Below are positions 49,387 through 57,386 of a stretch of 64,000 nucleotides of DNA, piece by piece. Numbering within the stretch: the stretch's first letter is position 1; every line of letters starts with the position of its first letter. Position numbers and translations under genes: made by a program. Source of the stretch: Corynebacterium renale (GTDB lineage Bacteria > Actinomycetota > Actinomycetes > Mycobacteriales > Mycobacteriaceae). Below the pieces are notes generated by a model that was not told the origin of the DNA, did no database searches, and saw nothing but the letters and a program-made list of their open reading frames with translations. The stretch lies in the NCBI RefSeq assembly GCF_002563965.1, contig NZ_PDJF01000001.1:806001-870000 (forward strand), given 5' to 3'.

Positions 49387-49410
49387 CATATGCGTCAAAT
49401 GTGAATAATA
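49387..49410. promoter_or_regulatory. Shared MFS/LysR intergenic control region
   Basis: The 54-base gap holds CATATGCGTCAAATG, a LysR-type interrupted palindrome (CAT-N9-ATG), beside the MFS -10 TATTAT and the LysR -10 TAAAGT. Confidence 0.4.
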
Positions 49411-49427
49411 GGCCTAAAGTATGCGGT

Positions 49428-50366
49428 ATGGGTATAGATGATCTGCGTAGCTTCCTCGCCGTGGCCACCAGCCAGGACCCGCTTATCGACGTCGCCTCCT
49501 CCCTAGGAATCGGCCAACCGACACTGAGCCGTCGATTAGCACGCGTTGAGACGTACGCCGGAGCCACCCTCTTCGACCGCGCCGGGCGCTCGCTCGTCCT
49601 CAACACCCGGGGGCGGGCCTTCGTGGTGCGCGCACGCGCCGCACTGGACGCGCTCGAAGGTGGGCGCGCCGAAGTCCGCCGGCTCATGGACCCCGAACGC
49701 GGCACTATCCGGCTGGACTTCATGCACTCGCTGGGCACGTGGATGGTGCCGGACATCCTGCGCGAATACCGGCGCCAACACCCCGACGTCCACTTCGAAC
49801 TCCACCAAGGCGCGGCCAGCTACCTCCTCGACCGCGTGCGCTCCGACGCCTCTGACCTGGCGCTCGTAGGCCCACGCCCGGACCCCGACATGCAGTGGCA
49901 GCAACTGGCGCGCCAGCGTTTGGCCGTCGCCGTGCCGGCCGGTGAAGGCTCCGGGCCGATCGCTTTGGAAGACGTTGCCGACGCCCGGTGGATCGGCATG
50001 CTGCCCGGCTACGGGACGCGCACGCTCCTCGACACGCTCACCGCGGCCGCCGGTTTCCGCCCCGACGTGGTCTTCGAATCGATGGAACTCACGACAGTCG
50101 CCGGACTCGTCGCTGCCGGCCTGGGCGTCGCGTTGCTACCGCTTGGCGACCCAAACCTGCAGATCCTAGGCATCGAACTCCGGCCCATCGAACCTGCCGC
50201 GTACAGGGAACTTGGCGTTGCTTGGCGCGGGGATGGTTCGGGTGGTGGCGCTGTTTCGGGTTGCGCGGGTTGCGCGGGTTGCGCGGTGGGGCCGGCTGTC
50301 GGGCCGGCGGTGGCGCAGTTTTTGGAGTTTTTGCAGGACTGGGAAGGCCTGGCGGGCCTGGAATAG
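49428..50366 (+). CDS. LysR-family regulator with a repeat-expanded C-terminus
   Basis: 312 residues. N-terminal HTH (LRSFLAVATSQDPLIDVASSLGIGQPTLSRRLARVETYAGATLFDR) and a LysR substrate domain (GTIRLDFMHSLGTWMVPDILREYRRQHPDVHFEL). ATG 49428 is 7 bases after TAAAGT (49415-49420), a leaderless start. Near the C-terminus, GCAGCAGCAVGPAVGPAVA is encoded by three copies of GGGTTGCGC and a GGGCCGGC repeat, an insertion not expected in the family. Contains GTCGATAAGC (49491-49500, minus). Confidence 0.8.
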   Translation: MGIDDLRSFLAVATSQDPLIDVASSLGIGQPTLSRRLARVETYAGATLFDRAGRSLVLNTRGRAFVVRARAALDALEGGRAEVRRLMDPERGTIRLDFMHSLGTWMVPDILREYRRQHPDVHFELHQGAASYLLDRVRSDASDLALVGPRPDPDMQWQQLARQRLAVAVPAGEGSGPIALEDVADARWIGMLPGYGTRTLLDTLTAAAGFRPDVVFESMELTTVAGLVAAGLGVALLPLGDPNLQILGIELRPIEPAAYRELGVAWRGDGSGGGAVSGCAGCAGCAVGPAVGPAVAQFLEFLQDWEGLAGLE

Positions 50367-50367
50367 C

Positions 50368-50459
50368 TGGCCTTATGAGCCAGACTTAATATCCCAGGTC
50401 ACGCTTCGGTGGGGTGGCGCGCGCGACCTGGGTTATTAAGGCCAGCTTGTAAGTATGCG
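50368..50459 (+). repeat. Type I palindromic element, variant (right of LysR)
   Basis: Arms TTAATATCCCAGGTC (50386-50400) and GACCTGGGTTATTAA (50425-50439) around a GC-rich loop. The left outer arm is the variant CTGGCCTTATGAGCCAG instead of GTGAATAATTATC; the same variant type is at 55.35 kb. The element starts within 2 bases of the LysR stop codon. Confidence 0.75.
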
Positions 50460-50530
50460 GATGTACGCATGGGTTCGTATCCGTGGTTGCTCCATTGTGT
50501 GTTGCCTGTGGTGCTGGTGGTGTTTTTAGC

Positions 50531-50620
50531 GTGAATATTTGGTGCGCATCTTGTATACGCCAGGTCGTGAAAGTTCGGTCTTCGAGCGCGACCTGGCGTA
50601 TCAGGTTTGTCAGTCAAGGA
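50531..50620 (+). repeat. Type II palindromic element, copy 1
   Basis: Starts GTGAATATTTGGTGCGCATC, with core arms TACGCCAGGTCG (50556-50567) and CGACCTGGCGTA (50589-50600). The right outer arm is not recognisable here. It is followed by a segment with GCGCGCAAGCGCGCC and CCGGTGGGT, which recurs near 54.8 and 55.27 kb. Confidence 0.75.
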
Positions 50621-50725
50621 TGCGCGCGAGCCAGAACGTAGCGCGCAAGCGCGCCGCGGATTGCCCCATCCGGTGGGTCACCTGAAATATGGAGCGCGGA
50701 TTCGCGGTTGGCGTGAGGTTGCGAG

Positions 50726-50821
50726 GTGAATAATTATCAGCGAGCCTTAACAGCCCAGGTCGCGCACTCCCGGTAACGAACCGCCGACCTGGGATATTAA
50801 GTGCAGCTCATAAATATGCAC
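50726..50821 (+). repeat. Type I palindromic element, copy 2
   Basis: 96 bp with outer arms GTGAATAATTATC (50726-50738) and CATAAATATGCAC (50809-50821) and core CCCAGGTCG (50754-50762) / CGACCTGGG (50785-50793), continuing into ATATTAAG. Confidence 0.82.
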
Positions 50822-50878
50822 ATCCCCGATGCTCCCTTGCGCTCAAGCCGCAGTTCGCCGGCCCCGAAAATGCAGAAA

Positions 50879-50904
50879 GCCGGCATCACCGTAGTGATGC
50901 CGGC
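50879..50904 (-). terminator. Terminator of sodA
   Basis: GCCGGCATCAC (50879-50889) is perfectly complementary to GTGATGCCGGC (50894-50904); on the minus strand TTTCTGCATTTT follows. Confidence 0.8.
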
Positions 50905-50958
50905 CGCACGCCAAGCGCATCAAGCGCTAAGCGCCAAGCGTCGAAGCGCTAAAACGTT

Positions 50959-51561
50959 TTACTTAGCTGCTGCTGCGTAACGCTCTGCGACGTCGTCCCA
51001 GTTGAAGACGTTCCAGACTGCCTTGACGTAGTCAGCCTTGACGTTCTTGTACTGGAGGTAGAAAGCGTGCTCCCACATGTCCAGCATGAGGATTGGGGTC
51101 AGGTTGATGGAGGTGTTGCCTGCCTGGTCGGTCATCTGCTCGATGACGAGGCGGCCTGCGACGTGGTCGTAGCCGAGAACTGCCCAACCGGAGCCCTGCA
51201 GGGACAGTGCTGCGTTGGAGAAGTGGTCCTTGAACTTTTCGAAGGAGCCGAAGTCGCGGTTAATAGCTTCTGCAAGTTCGCCGGTTGGTTCGCCGCCACC
51301 GTTTGGGGAAAGGTTCTTCCAGAAGATGGAGTGGTTGGTGTGGCCACCAAGGTTGAATGCCAGGTTCTTGGAGAGTGCGCGAATCTGGTTCTGGTCGGTG
51401 CCCTCTTCGCGTGCCTTCTCGAGTGCCTCGAGGGTTGCGTTAGCGCCGTCGACGTAAGTCTGGTGGTGCTTGGTGTGGTGGATCTCCATGATCTCTGCGG
51501 AGATGTGTGGCTCGAGTGCGTCGTATGCGTAGTCGAGTTCTGGAAGGGTGTAAACAGCCAT
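50959..51561 (-). CDS. sodA: Superoxide dismutase (Mn/Fe family)
   Basis: 200 residues. Metal ligands: His in [12 protein letters not shown], His in GHTNHSIFW, Asp and His in [15 protein letters not shown]. It turns superoxide into peroxide in the cytoplasm. The pattern is that of corynebacterial Mn-SOD; exact metal is not decided here. AAAGGA precedes the ATG. Divergent from msrA, so two oxidative-defence genes share one control region. Confidence 0.95.
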   Translation of the reverse strand: MAVYTLPELDYAYDALEPHISAEIMEIHHTKHHQTYVDGANATLEALEKAREEGTDQNQIRALSKNLAFNLGGHTNHSIFWKNLSPNGGGEPTGELAEAINRDFGSFEKFKDHFSNAALSLQGSGWAVLGYDHVAGRLVIEQMTDQAGNTSINLTPILMLDMWEHAFYLQYKNVKADYVKAVWNVFNWDDVAERYAAAAK

Positions 51562-51620
51562 GCTGTAGGTCCTTTCTTTAGTGTTTAATTCGTGGCACCC
51601 ATGGTAGGTAGCTTTTCAAT

Positions 51621-51645
51621 TTCTGCAAGGGTTAACGTTGCAGAA
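51621..51645. promoter_or_regulatory. Inverted repeat upstream of sodA
   Basis: Perfect arms TTCTGCAA (51621-51628) and TTGCAGAA (51638-51645) around GGGTTAACG, 60 bases before the sodA start. Candidate operator; the cognate protein is unknown. The rest of the 252-base gap is AT-rich (TTAATATAAGTTAAC near 51687) and likely holds both promoters. Confidence 0.5.
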
Positions 51646-51813
51646 ATTTGCAAAACACCTGCTTAATAGCGCTATCAAATAGCAAGTTAATATAAGTTAA
51701 CTCAATAAACCGGATAGTGGGACGGTCGTTTTGTTGCGGTCGGTCGGCGCGGAATTTTTCGCCGACCCTGACCGTTAAAAGCAGTACACACCCCCAACGA
51801 AAAGGAGATTTCC

Positions 51814-52476
51814 ATGGCCTGGCTATTTGGCCCGAAGCCTGAACTCGTAGCAGAAAGCGAAGCGCTCAAGGGTGGCCGTCACCCGGTGCTCCCGGAACCG
51901 CAGCCGCACGCCGTGTTAGGTACGCCGATTACCGGGCCGTGGAAGGAGAATCAGTCTGTCCTGTGGGTGGGGATTGGCTGTTTCTGGGGCGCGGAAAAGA
52001 TGTATTGGGAGACTGACGGCGTGGAGTCCACGTCCGTCGGTTACGCCGGGGGAGTTACGCAAAACCCCACGTACCGCGAGGTATGCACCGGGCGGACGAA
52101 CCATACGGAGGTAGTCGAAGTCGTCTTCGATCCCGCGGTAATCAGCCTGGATAGGATTGTGCAGATCGCGCTGGAGGCCCATGATCCGACCCAGGGCTTC
52201 CGGCAGGGTAACGACGTCGGCACGCAATACCGTTCCGCCTTCTACACCGCAACCCCCGCCGACGCGCGCCGGGTGCAGGAAATTGTCGACCACTATGCCA
52301 CCCAGCTTTCCGACGAAGGCTTCGGCAGCGTGACCACCGAAGTTCGCCCCCTGGCCGACACGCCGGCGGGCACCTATTACCTCGCGGAGGACGAGCACCA
52401 GCAGTATCTGCACAAGGTCCCTAATGGGTACTGCCCGCACCACTCGACGGGCATCGCGTGCGGCCTGCCTGAGTAA
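51814..52476 (+). CDS. msrA: Peptide-methionine (S)-S-oxide reductase MsrA
   Basis: 220 residues. Catalytic Cys in WVGIGCFWGAEKMYW (near residue 54), SVGYAGG, the DPTQGFRQGNDVGTQYRSA block and a C-terminal resolving Cys region (GYCPHHSTGIACGLPE). It repairs oxidised methionine in proteins with thioredoxin as reductant; a thioredoxin gene is at 26.4 kb. AAAAGGAGA precedes the ATG. It converges with the AbiEii toxin gene, 4 bases apart. Confidence 0.95.
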   Translation: MAWLFGPKPELVAESEALKGGRHPVLPEPQPHAVLGTPITGPWKENQSVLWVGIGCFWGAEKMYWETDGVESTSVGYAGGVTQNPTYREVCTGRTNHTEVVEVVFDPAVISLDRIVQIALEAHDPTQGFRQGNDVGTQYRSAFYTATPADARRVQEIVDHYATQLSDEGFGSVTTEVRPLADTPAGTYYLAEDEHQQYLHKVPNGYCPHHSTGIACGLPE

Positions 52477-52480
52477 GGCT

Positions 52481-53422
52481 TTATTGCCAAGACTGCTTCT
52501 CTGGATTCCACGTTTCATCTTGGATTTGTCCTCGAAGGGCGGGGTTAATACACCGCCCGGCGTAGTCCAGAGATGCCTCCAAGGAATGTAGTTCTTTGGG
52601 GAATGGGGCCTGTTTGGTTGCTTGCGAATAATAGCGAGCATCCCAATCTTTACTAGGGGATACCAGTTTCTCCGGAAGTTCGACACCACGCCTAGAGGAT
52701 TCGTGATGCAAAGCGTTAATAAATACGCGACCATCAATGGTTTGGGTACTGGTCATTGTCACGATGTCCATCAAATCGTGATAGCGGGTGCTGGGTCTAT
52801 TTTGACTCCCGTGGACTTCATACATGGCGCAGATTTTATCCGCTAACTGGCTACCAATTGGCGGGGAATAAATGTAGAAATCGTCCGCGTAGATGATAGT
52901 TTTCCCAACGGAGTTGAGCAGCGGTGCAACTTTTATTTGTTCAATTGGAGCCTGAGTATGTCGCTGAGTGGTGATATCGATCTTGAAGTTCGCAAACTCC
53001 TGCGCCCCTATTCGAACAATTATCTGGACATCAACACTCGGGCCTATATATCCTTCGACGTCTTCATCTCGGAGCAGTGCTAACCTCCGGATTTCAAAAC
53101 TGAAACCGTCGCCATCGTCGATTTGGCAAATATGCTCGAGCTCTTTTTCAAGGCTTTGTAAAGAGTTCCATTGTTGGGCGCGCGCTAGGTCTAAGTCGAT
53201 GGTGAATCGTCCCTGGCTGTTGCGTAGTAATAACGAAGCACCTCCAGTGAGTACCCAAGGTGTAGACGCGTTATGGAATACGCGGCGAAGAAAAGCCTCG
53301 AAGACTATCTGGTAGCGGACGGAGTCGGCGGACCTGCTGTTTTGGCGTGCTGCATTTCGGATGAGGGAGTTTAGCGAGTTGATTCTGCGTCTTGCATTCG
53401 ATTTCTTGGGGGTCTCTGCCAT
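52481..53422 (-). CDS. AbiEii-family nucleotidyltransferase toxin
   Basis: 313 residues. Nucleotidyltransferase core: WVLTGGASLLLRNSQGRFTIDLDLA, with the GG and DxD metal motifs, then VDVQIIVRIG and KICAMYEVHGSQNRPSTRYHDLMDI. AbiEii proteins are the toxins of type IV (AbiE) systems that give abortive phage infection. Starts 5 bases after the antitoxin gene. GC content is visibly lower than in msrA and sodA, which suggests acquisition by transfer. Confidence 0.83.
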   Translation of the reverse strand: MAETPKKSNARRRINSLNSLIRNAARQNSRSADSVRYQIVFEAFLRRVFHNASTPWVLTGGASLLLRNSQGRFTIDLDLARAQQWNSLQSLEKELEHICQIDDGDGFSFEIRRLALLRDEDVEGYIGPSVDVQIIVRIGAQEFANFKIDITTQRHTQAPIEQIKVAPLLNSVGKTIIYADDFYIYSPPIGSQLADKICAMYEVHGSQNRPSTRYHDLMDIVTMTSTQTIDGRVFINALHHESSRRGVELPEKLVSPSKDWDARYYSQATKQAPFPKELHSLEASLDYAGRCINPALRGQIQDETWNPEKQSWQ

Positions 53423-53427
53423 GTTGG

Positions 53428-54378
53428 TTACCTAGTTTCGTCCGTGTGTTTCTGCTCAAGCGAATACTCGACAGCTTTAGTGAGTTCTACGCGCCATTCT
53501 TGAAGGGAAATATTTTTTTCGACACTTTGGCGAAATTTCTTGCCGATTTCTTCCATCGCCAAAGCAACGTGGCGTGAAACAGCGCGCTCGAAAGCATCAT
53601 TAAACTCGAAGACCTTGCCCGAGGCTACTTTTTGGTGTTCTGAACTACGGGAGGGATTGCGCACTAGGTTTTCGGCAAAATGCAGGGCAGACAGCATCTG
53701 GTCGAGTTGTTCTTCTAATGGCACTGCTTCTGCCTGGAGTTCTTGGACTAGTTCTTCGCTAGTTGTGCAGCCGTAGGCGTGGGCGTGGGGTTTGAGTGCC
53801 CGGGCGACAGACTCAAAGCTGACGCCTTCTCTGCGTAGCCCATCGGCGACTAAATCGGCGAGGTAGTTTCTTTCAATATGTGTTGCTGCCAGGTCTGAAA
53901 TAGTTCTTTCGATAGAAGTCACTGGCAGGCCATCCATATTTACGATTTCTTCCGGCAGTAATGTGTGGTTGGAGTAAACCGTAATGTCGGGTTGCGTGGT
54001 TTGTTTCCTGTGAGAGGCGGAAAAATAGTGTTTTGCTGGAATCAGCGTTCCAATATTATGCAGACGTGCAGCCGACTCGTGCGAAACTGCAATGGTCTCG
54101 TTTAAATCCCATCTGTCGTCAACAAAAGTCCCCGGCTCTAACGCAATCCACGCAGCTTTAACTTCTGTGGCTTGATCATTGCGTATCGACGGTAGGTAGT
54201 AGATACCGTGCCGAGCTCGTTGGAGAATCCCACGCTTACTGAGTCTGCTTATCTGTAAACGAGAAATTCCCTCCTGCTCGGCTTGAGCAGTGGAAATGAT
54301 TCCCCATTGGTGCGCCGCTGCTAGCTCTAACGTTTCAAGAGCCTCCGTGGAATTCACTTCGAACCAAACTCCTCTCAC
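53428..54378 (-). CDS. AbiEi-family antitoxin
   Basis: 316 residues from GTG 54378; GTG 54357 (309 residues) follows an AGAGGAG site and is equally plausible. N-terminal winged helix (HQWGIISTAQAEQEGISRLQISRLSKRGILQRARHGIYYLP), then the AbiEi middle domain (GLPVTSIERTISDLAATHI) and a charged helical C-terminus. AbiEi represses the operon and neutralises AbiEii. A long inverted repeat lies 34 bases upstream. Same low GC as the toxin gene. Confidence 0.8.
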   Translation of the reverse strand: MRGVWFEVNSTEALETLELAAAHQWGIISTAQAEQEGISRLQISRLSKRGILQRARHGIYYLPSIRNDQATEVKAAWIALEPGTFVDDRWDLNETIAVSHESAARLHNIGTLIPAKHYFSASHRKQTTQPDITVYSNHTLLPEEIVNMDGLPVTSIERTISDLAATHIERNYLADLVADGLRREGVSFESVARALKPHAHAYGCTTSEELVQELQAEAVPLEEQLDQMLSALHFAENLVRNPSRSSEHQKVASGKVFEFNDAFERAVSRHVALAMEEIGKKFRQSVEKNISLQEWRVELTKAVEYSLEQKHTDETR

Positions 54379-54411
54379 GTGTAGTGTTGGCCGGTGCAGT
54401 TCTGCTTCAAA

Positions 54412-54454
54412 TGTATCACTCTAAACGATACAATCCAAGCGTGATAGTGATACA
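54412..54454. promoter_or_regulatory. Inverted repeat upstream of abiE operon (candidate AbiEi operator)
   Basis: Perfect arms TGTATCACT (54412-54420) and AGTGATACA (54446-54454), with extra GATACA half-sites between. AbiEi-type antitoxins autoregulate through inverted repeats in this position. Confidence 0.55.
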
Positions 54455-54547
54455 AACGAAGCATAATTGACCCTCTCGCTCGCATATACTTTGTGAATAC
54501 GCGCGCTCGTCACAGTCGGTATGGTCGACGGAGTCGCGTGAGGTTTC

Positions 54548-54668
54548 ATGAATATTTAGTGCGCATCTTGTATGCGCGAGGTGGTGATTATCTCCGGAGT
54601 ATCCGCGACCTGGCGTATTAAAGATGTCAGCCAAGGGTGTCGATCAAGAAAGTGCACCAAATATTCAC
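54548..54668 (+). repeat. Type II palindromic element, copy 2 (full length)
   Basis: 121 bp with outer arms ATGAATATTTAGTGC (54548-54562) and GCACCAAATATTCAC (54654-54668), complementary at 13 of 15 positions, and inner core TATGCGCGAGGTGGTG... / CGCGACCTGGCGTA. This copy defines the ends of type II. Confidence 0.8.
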
Positions 54669-54866
54669 CCGCACCTTTAAGTGCAACGCTGCCAAGCCGG
54701 ATGACAATAGTCTGCCCGGCGCTTTTGCGCCGGTCCTTTTCTGCCCACGCCCCTACACAAAAACACGTGAACCGGAAGGAGGCGCGCGAGCGCGCCACGG
54801 ATTCTCCCTTCCGGTGGGTGTTGTGAAGTTTAGATTGTCGCTTCTTGGTTGGTGTGAGGTTGAGAG

Positions 54867-54961
54867 GTGAATAATTATCACCCAGCCTTAACATCTCAGG
54901 TCGCGTCCATCCCGCCACGCGCCTGTGACCTGAGATATTAGCGACAGCTGATAAATATGCG
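54867..54961 (+). repeat. Type I palindromic element, copy 3
   Basis: 95 bp; outer arms GTGAATAATTATC (54867-54879) and GATAAATATGC (54950-54960); core TAACATCTCAGGTCGCG and GTGACCTGAGATATTA. The CTCAGG/CCTGAG change is compensated on both arms, so the hairpin is kept. Confidence 0.83.
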
Positions 54962-55041
54962 ATTTTGCGTATCTGTCCGGATCCGTAATTACCACATTGT
55001 GTGTTGCCGGAGGAGCTGACGGTGTTGATGGTGTCTTTAGC

Positions 55042-55131
55042 GTGAATATTTGTAGCGCGTCTTGTATATGTCAGGTCGCGAAATTTCTGGCTTCGAGCGT
55101 GGCCTGGCGTATCAGGTTTGTGAGTCAGGGA
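55042..55131 (+). repeat. Type II palindromic element, copy 3
   Basis: GTGAATATTTG start, core TATGTCAGGTCGCG and GTGGCCTGGCGTATCA, then GGTTTGTGAGTCAGGGAT as in copy 1 (GGTTTGTCAGTCAAGGAT). 494 bases after type II copy 2. Confidence 0.75.
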
Positions 55132-55346
55132 TCCGTGTCAAGGGCACTCATCAAAGCTTCTCTTGCGCTTTTCTGGTCATGTGCCAGATAATCTGGGACT
55201 CGGAAGAGGATAGCTGGCCCGGCGCTTCGTCTAAAAAACACGTGAACCGGGACAAGGCGCGCACGTGTGTCACGGATCATCCCACCCGGTGAGATTCCGG
55301 CAACTACAGGCTACAACCATTCCAGGACAACCCTCCACCCCGAAAA

Positions 55347-55442
55347 CGCTAGCCTTACCGGCCAGCCTTAATATCCCAGGTCACGTACGCCTGGCGGCCG
55401 GCGCGCGACCTGGGATATTAACGCCAGCTGATAAACGTGCAC
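55347..55442 (+). repeat. Type I palindromic element, variant (left of ldh)
   Basis: Core arms TTAATATCCCAGGTC and GACCTGGGATATTAA, right outer arm GATAAACGTGCAC (55430-55442); left outer arm is the GCCTTACCGGCCAG variant. 480 bases after type I copy 3. The sequence beyond (ACATCCCCATGTGCTC) matches that after copy 2 (ACATCCCCGATGCTC). Confidence 0.78.
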
Positions 55443-55727
55443 ATCCCCATGTGCTCTACGCGCTCCGGGGCTCACCCGCCAGCCCCGCGCTCCAACCCCG
55501 CCAGCACCGCGCTCCAACCCCGCCAGCCCTGCGCCGCAAACGAAACCGCGCGTACTGCCCGGTGTGTACTTCCGCACATTTCATGCCCGAATCTGCCCGT
55601 TTCTGAACAAAAGCGGGCATAATGAAAGGCGAACATCAATCAACCCTGGCGCGGCCGAGGTGCCGGCACAATAAGGATCGCCAAGCCCAGCCGAAGCCAG
55701 AAAGCACATCATATTGGAGTGTGGGCT

Positions 55728-56672
55728 ATGCAGAAGAGTGTTGGCAACAAGGTTGTACTGATCGGGGCTGGGGACGTCGGACTGGCTTACGCGTACTCGC
55801 TGGTTAACCAGGGTACCGTGGACCACCTGGCGCTCATCGATATTGATGAGAAGAAGACCAAGGGCAACGTCATGGACCTGAACCATGGCACCGTGTGGGC
55901 TTCCTCGCAGACTCGCGTCACCGTTGGTACCTACGAGGACTGCCGCGACGCTTCCCTGGTTGTCCTGTGTGCAGGTGCAGCTCAGAAGCCGGGCGAATCC
56001 CGTCTGCAGCTCGTCGATAAGAATGTCAAGATCACGTCGGGCATCGTCAAGGACGTCATGGATCATGGCTTCGATGGCATCTTCCTCGTCGCAGCTAACC
56101 CGGTGGACATCCTGACCTACACCACCTGGAAGGTTTCCGGCCTGCCATGGCAGCGCGTCATCGGTTCCGGCACCGTCCTGGACTCGGCTCGTTTCCGTTA
56201 CATGCTCGGCGAGCTGTACAACACCTCCCCAAGCTCGGTACACGCGTACATCATCGGTGAGCACGGCGACACGGAGCTTCCGGTGCTGTCGTCGGCAACC
56301 ATCGCTGGTGTGTCCATGCGCAAGATGCTGGAAAAGGACCCAGAGCTTGAGGGCCGCCTGGAGAAGATCTTCGAGGACACCCGCGACGCCGCGTACCACA
56401 TCATCGACGCCAAGGGCTCCACTTCCTACGGCATCGGCATGGGCCTGGCCCGCATCACCAAGGCTATTTTCCAGAACCAGGACGTTGCACTGCCAGTGTC
56501 TGCCCTGCTGCATGGTGAATACGGCCACGAGGACATCTATATTGGTACTCCAGCGGTTATTAACCGTGGCGGTATCCAGCGCGTAGTTGAGCTGGAAATC
56601 TCTGCTCACGAGCAGGAGCGTTTTGATCAGTCCGTCGAGACGCTGAAGGAGATTCAGAAGGAGTTCTTCTAA
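55728..56672 (+). CDS. ldh: L-lactate dehydrogenase
   Basis: 314 residues. NAD-binding [17 protein letters not shown], the substrate loop [26 protein letters not shown] and active-site His in [12 protein letters not shown]. It interconverts pyruvate and lactate with NADH. ATG 55728 has TTGGAG 8 bases upstream; GTG 55719 is too close to that site. Followed after 1 base by the GDPD gene, so probably an operon. Confidence 0.95.
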   Translation: MQKSVGNKVVLIGAGDVGLAYAYSLVNQGTVDHLALIDIDEKKTKGNVMDLNHGTVWASSQTRVTVGTYEDCRDASLVVLCAGAAQKPGESRLQLVDKNVKITSGIVKDVMDHGFDGIFLVAANPVDILTYTTWKVSGLPWQRVIGSGTVLDSARFRYMLGELYNTSPSSVHAYIIGEHGDTELPVLSSATIAGVSMRKMLEKDPELEGRLEKIFEDTRDAAYHIIDAKGSTSYGIGMGLARITKAIFQNQDVALPVSALLHGEYGHEDIYIGTPAVINRGGIQRVVELEISAHEQERFDQSVETLKEIQKEFF

Positions 56673-56673
56673 A

Positions 56674-57381
56674 TTGAAGATTGTTGCCCATCGCGGGTTC
56701 GCCGGACTCTACCCGGAGATGACGCGCACCGCTTTCGAGCGGGCACTCGAACTGCCAATCCATGGCGTCGAATGCGATGTGCGTTTAACCCGCGATGGGC
56801 ACGTCGTGTGCCACCACGACCTCACCGTGGACCGCACCTCTGACGGTCACGGTCGCGTCAAGGATTTGACGTTGGCACAACTGAAGGAACTCAACTTCGG
56901 CACCAGCACCAAGCGGGAAGAGATCATGCTTCTCGACGACCTGCTGGACCTCGTCGAAGGCACCGGAAAGCACCTGTACATCGAAACGAAGCACCCCGGT
57001 TCGCGGGGACGTATCCTCGATGAACAGGTGGCTTTGCGTTTGCGCTACCACGGCTTGGAGAACGCGGACTGGGTCCACGTCATTTCTTTCTCACTGTTGT
57101 CGGTGGCGCGCATCCGTAAACTTTTGCCCGGCATCGACCGGTTTGCGTTGCGGCGCGACTGGTACCGCTTCTTGTTCGCCGACCCGCGGTGGGGGAAACC
57201 GACGGGAATGGGCCTATCTTTGCTGCGTGCGCGCCTGCACCCGAAGCTTATTGGCGTGCGCAAGTTGCCCACGTACCTGTGGACTGTGGACAATCCGGAG
57301 GACATGGTGTGGGTGCAGGAACATGGGGCAGACATTTTGGCTACCAACCGCCCCGACCTTGCCCTTGATGCCGTACGCTAG
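56674..57381 (+). CDS. Glycerophosphodiester phosphodiesterase
   Basis: 235 residues, GDPD TIM barrel: VAHRGFAGLYPEMTRTAFERAL (usual PENT reads PEMT), GVECDVRLTRDGHVVCHHD with catalytic acid/His residues, and the C-terminal YLWTVDNPEDM. No signal peptide, so a cytoplasmic enzyme that frees glycerol-3-phosphate. It starts with TTG 56674, and AAGGAG (56658-56663) lies at 10 bases; TTG is fixed because the conserved KIVAHRG follows at once. Confidence 0.88.
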   Translation: MKIVAHRGFAGLYPEMTRTAFERALELPIHGVECDVRLTRDGHVVCHHDLTVDRTSDGHGRVKDLTLAQLKELNFGTSTKREEIMLLDDLLDLVEGTGKHLYIETKHPGSRGRILDEQVALRLRYHGLENADWVHVISFSLLSVARIRKLLPGIDRFALRRDWYRFLFADPRWGKPTGMGLSLLRARLHPKLIGVRKLPTYLWTVDNPEDMVWVQEHGADILATNRPDLALDAVR

Positions 57382-57386
57382 TGCGC

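Larger units (their letters stand above)
54455..55727. other. 1.27 kb gene-free region filled with composite palindromic repeats
   Basis: No convincing ORF between abiEi and ldh. It contains type II (54548), type I (54867), type II (55042) and type I (55347) elements in strict alternation. Linkers between II and I each hold ACACGTGAACCGG followed by GGCGCGC and a CCGGT half (near 54765 and 55240). The linker between I and II shares ATTGTGTGTTGCC and GGTGT-TTTAGC with the one near 50.5 kb. The last 280 bases before ldh hold a Pro-like CCAGCCC/CGCTCC repeat and a TGCCCG/CGGGCA hairpin (55594-55619), then CATAAT as possible -10. Confidence 0.75.

Noticed and set aside
50368..55442. CRISPR array
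   Set aside because: Repeats are irregularly spaced, palindromic, of two types and diverged, with no unique 30-40 bp spacers and no cas genes.
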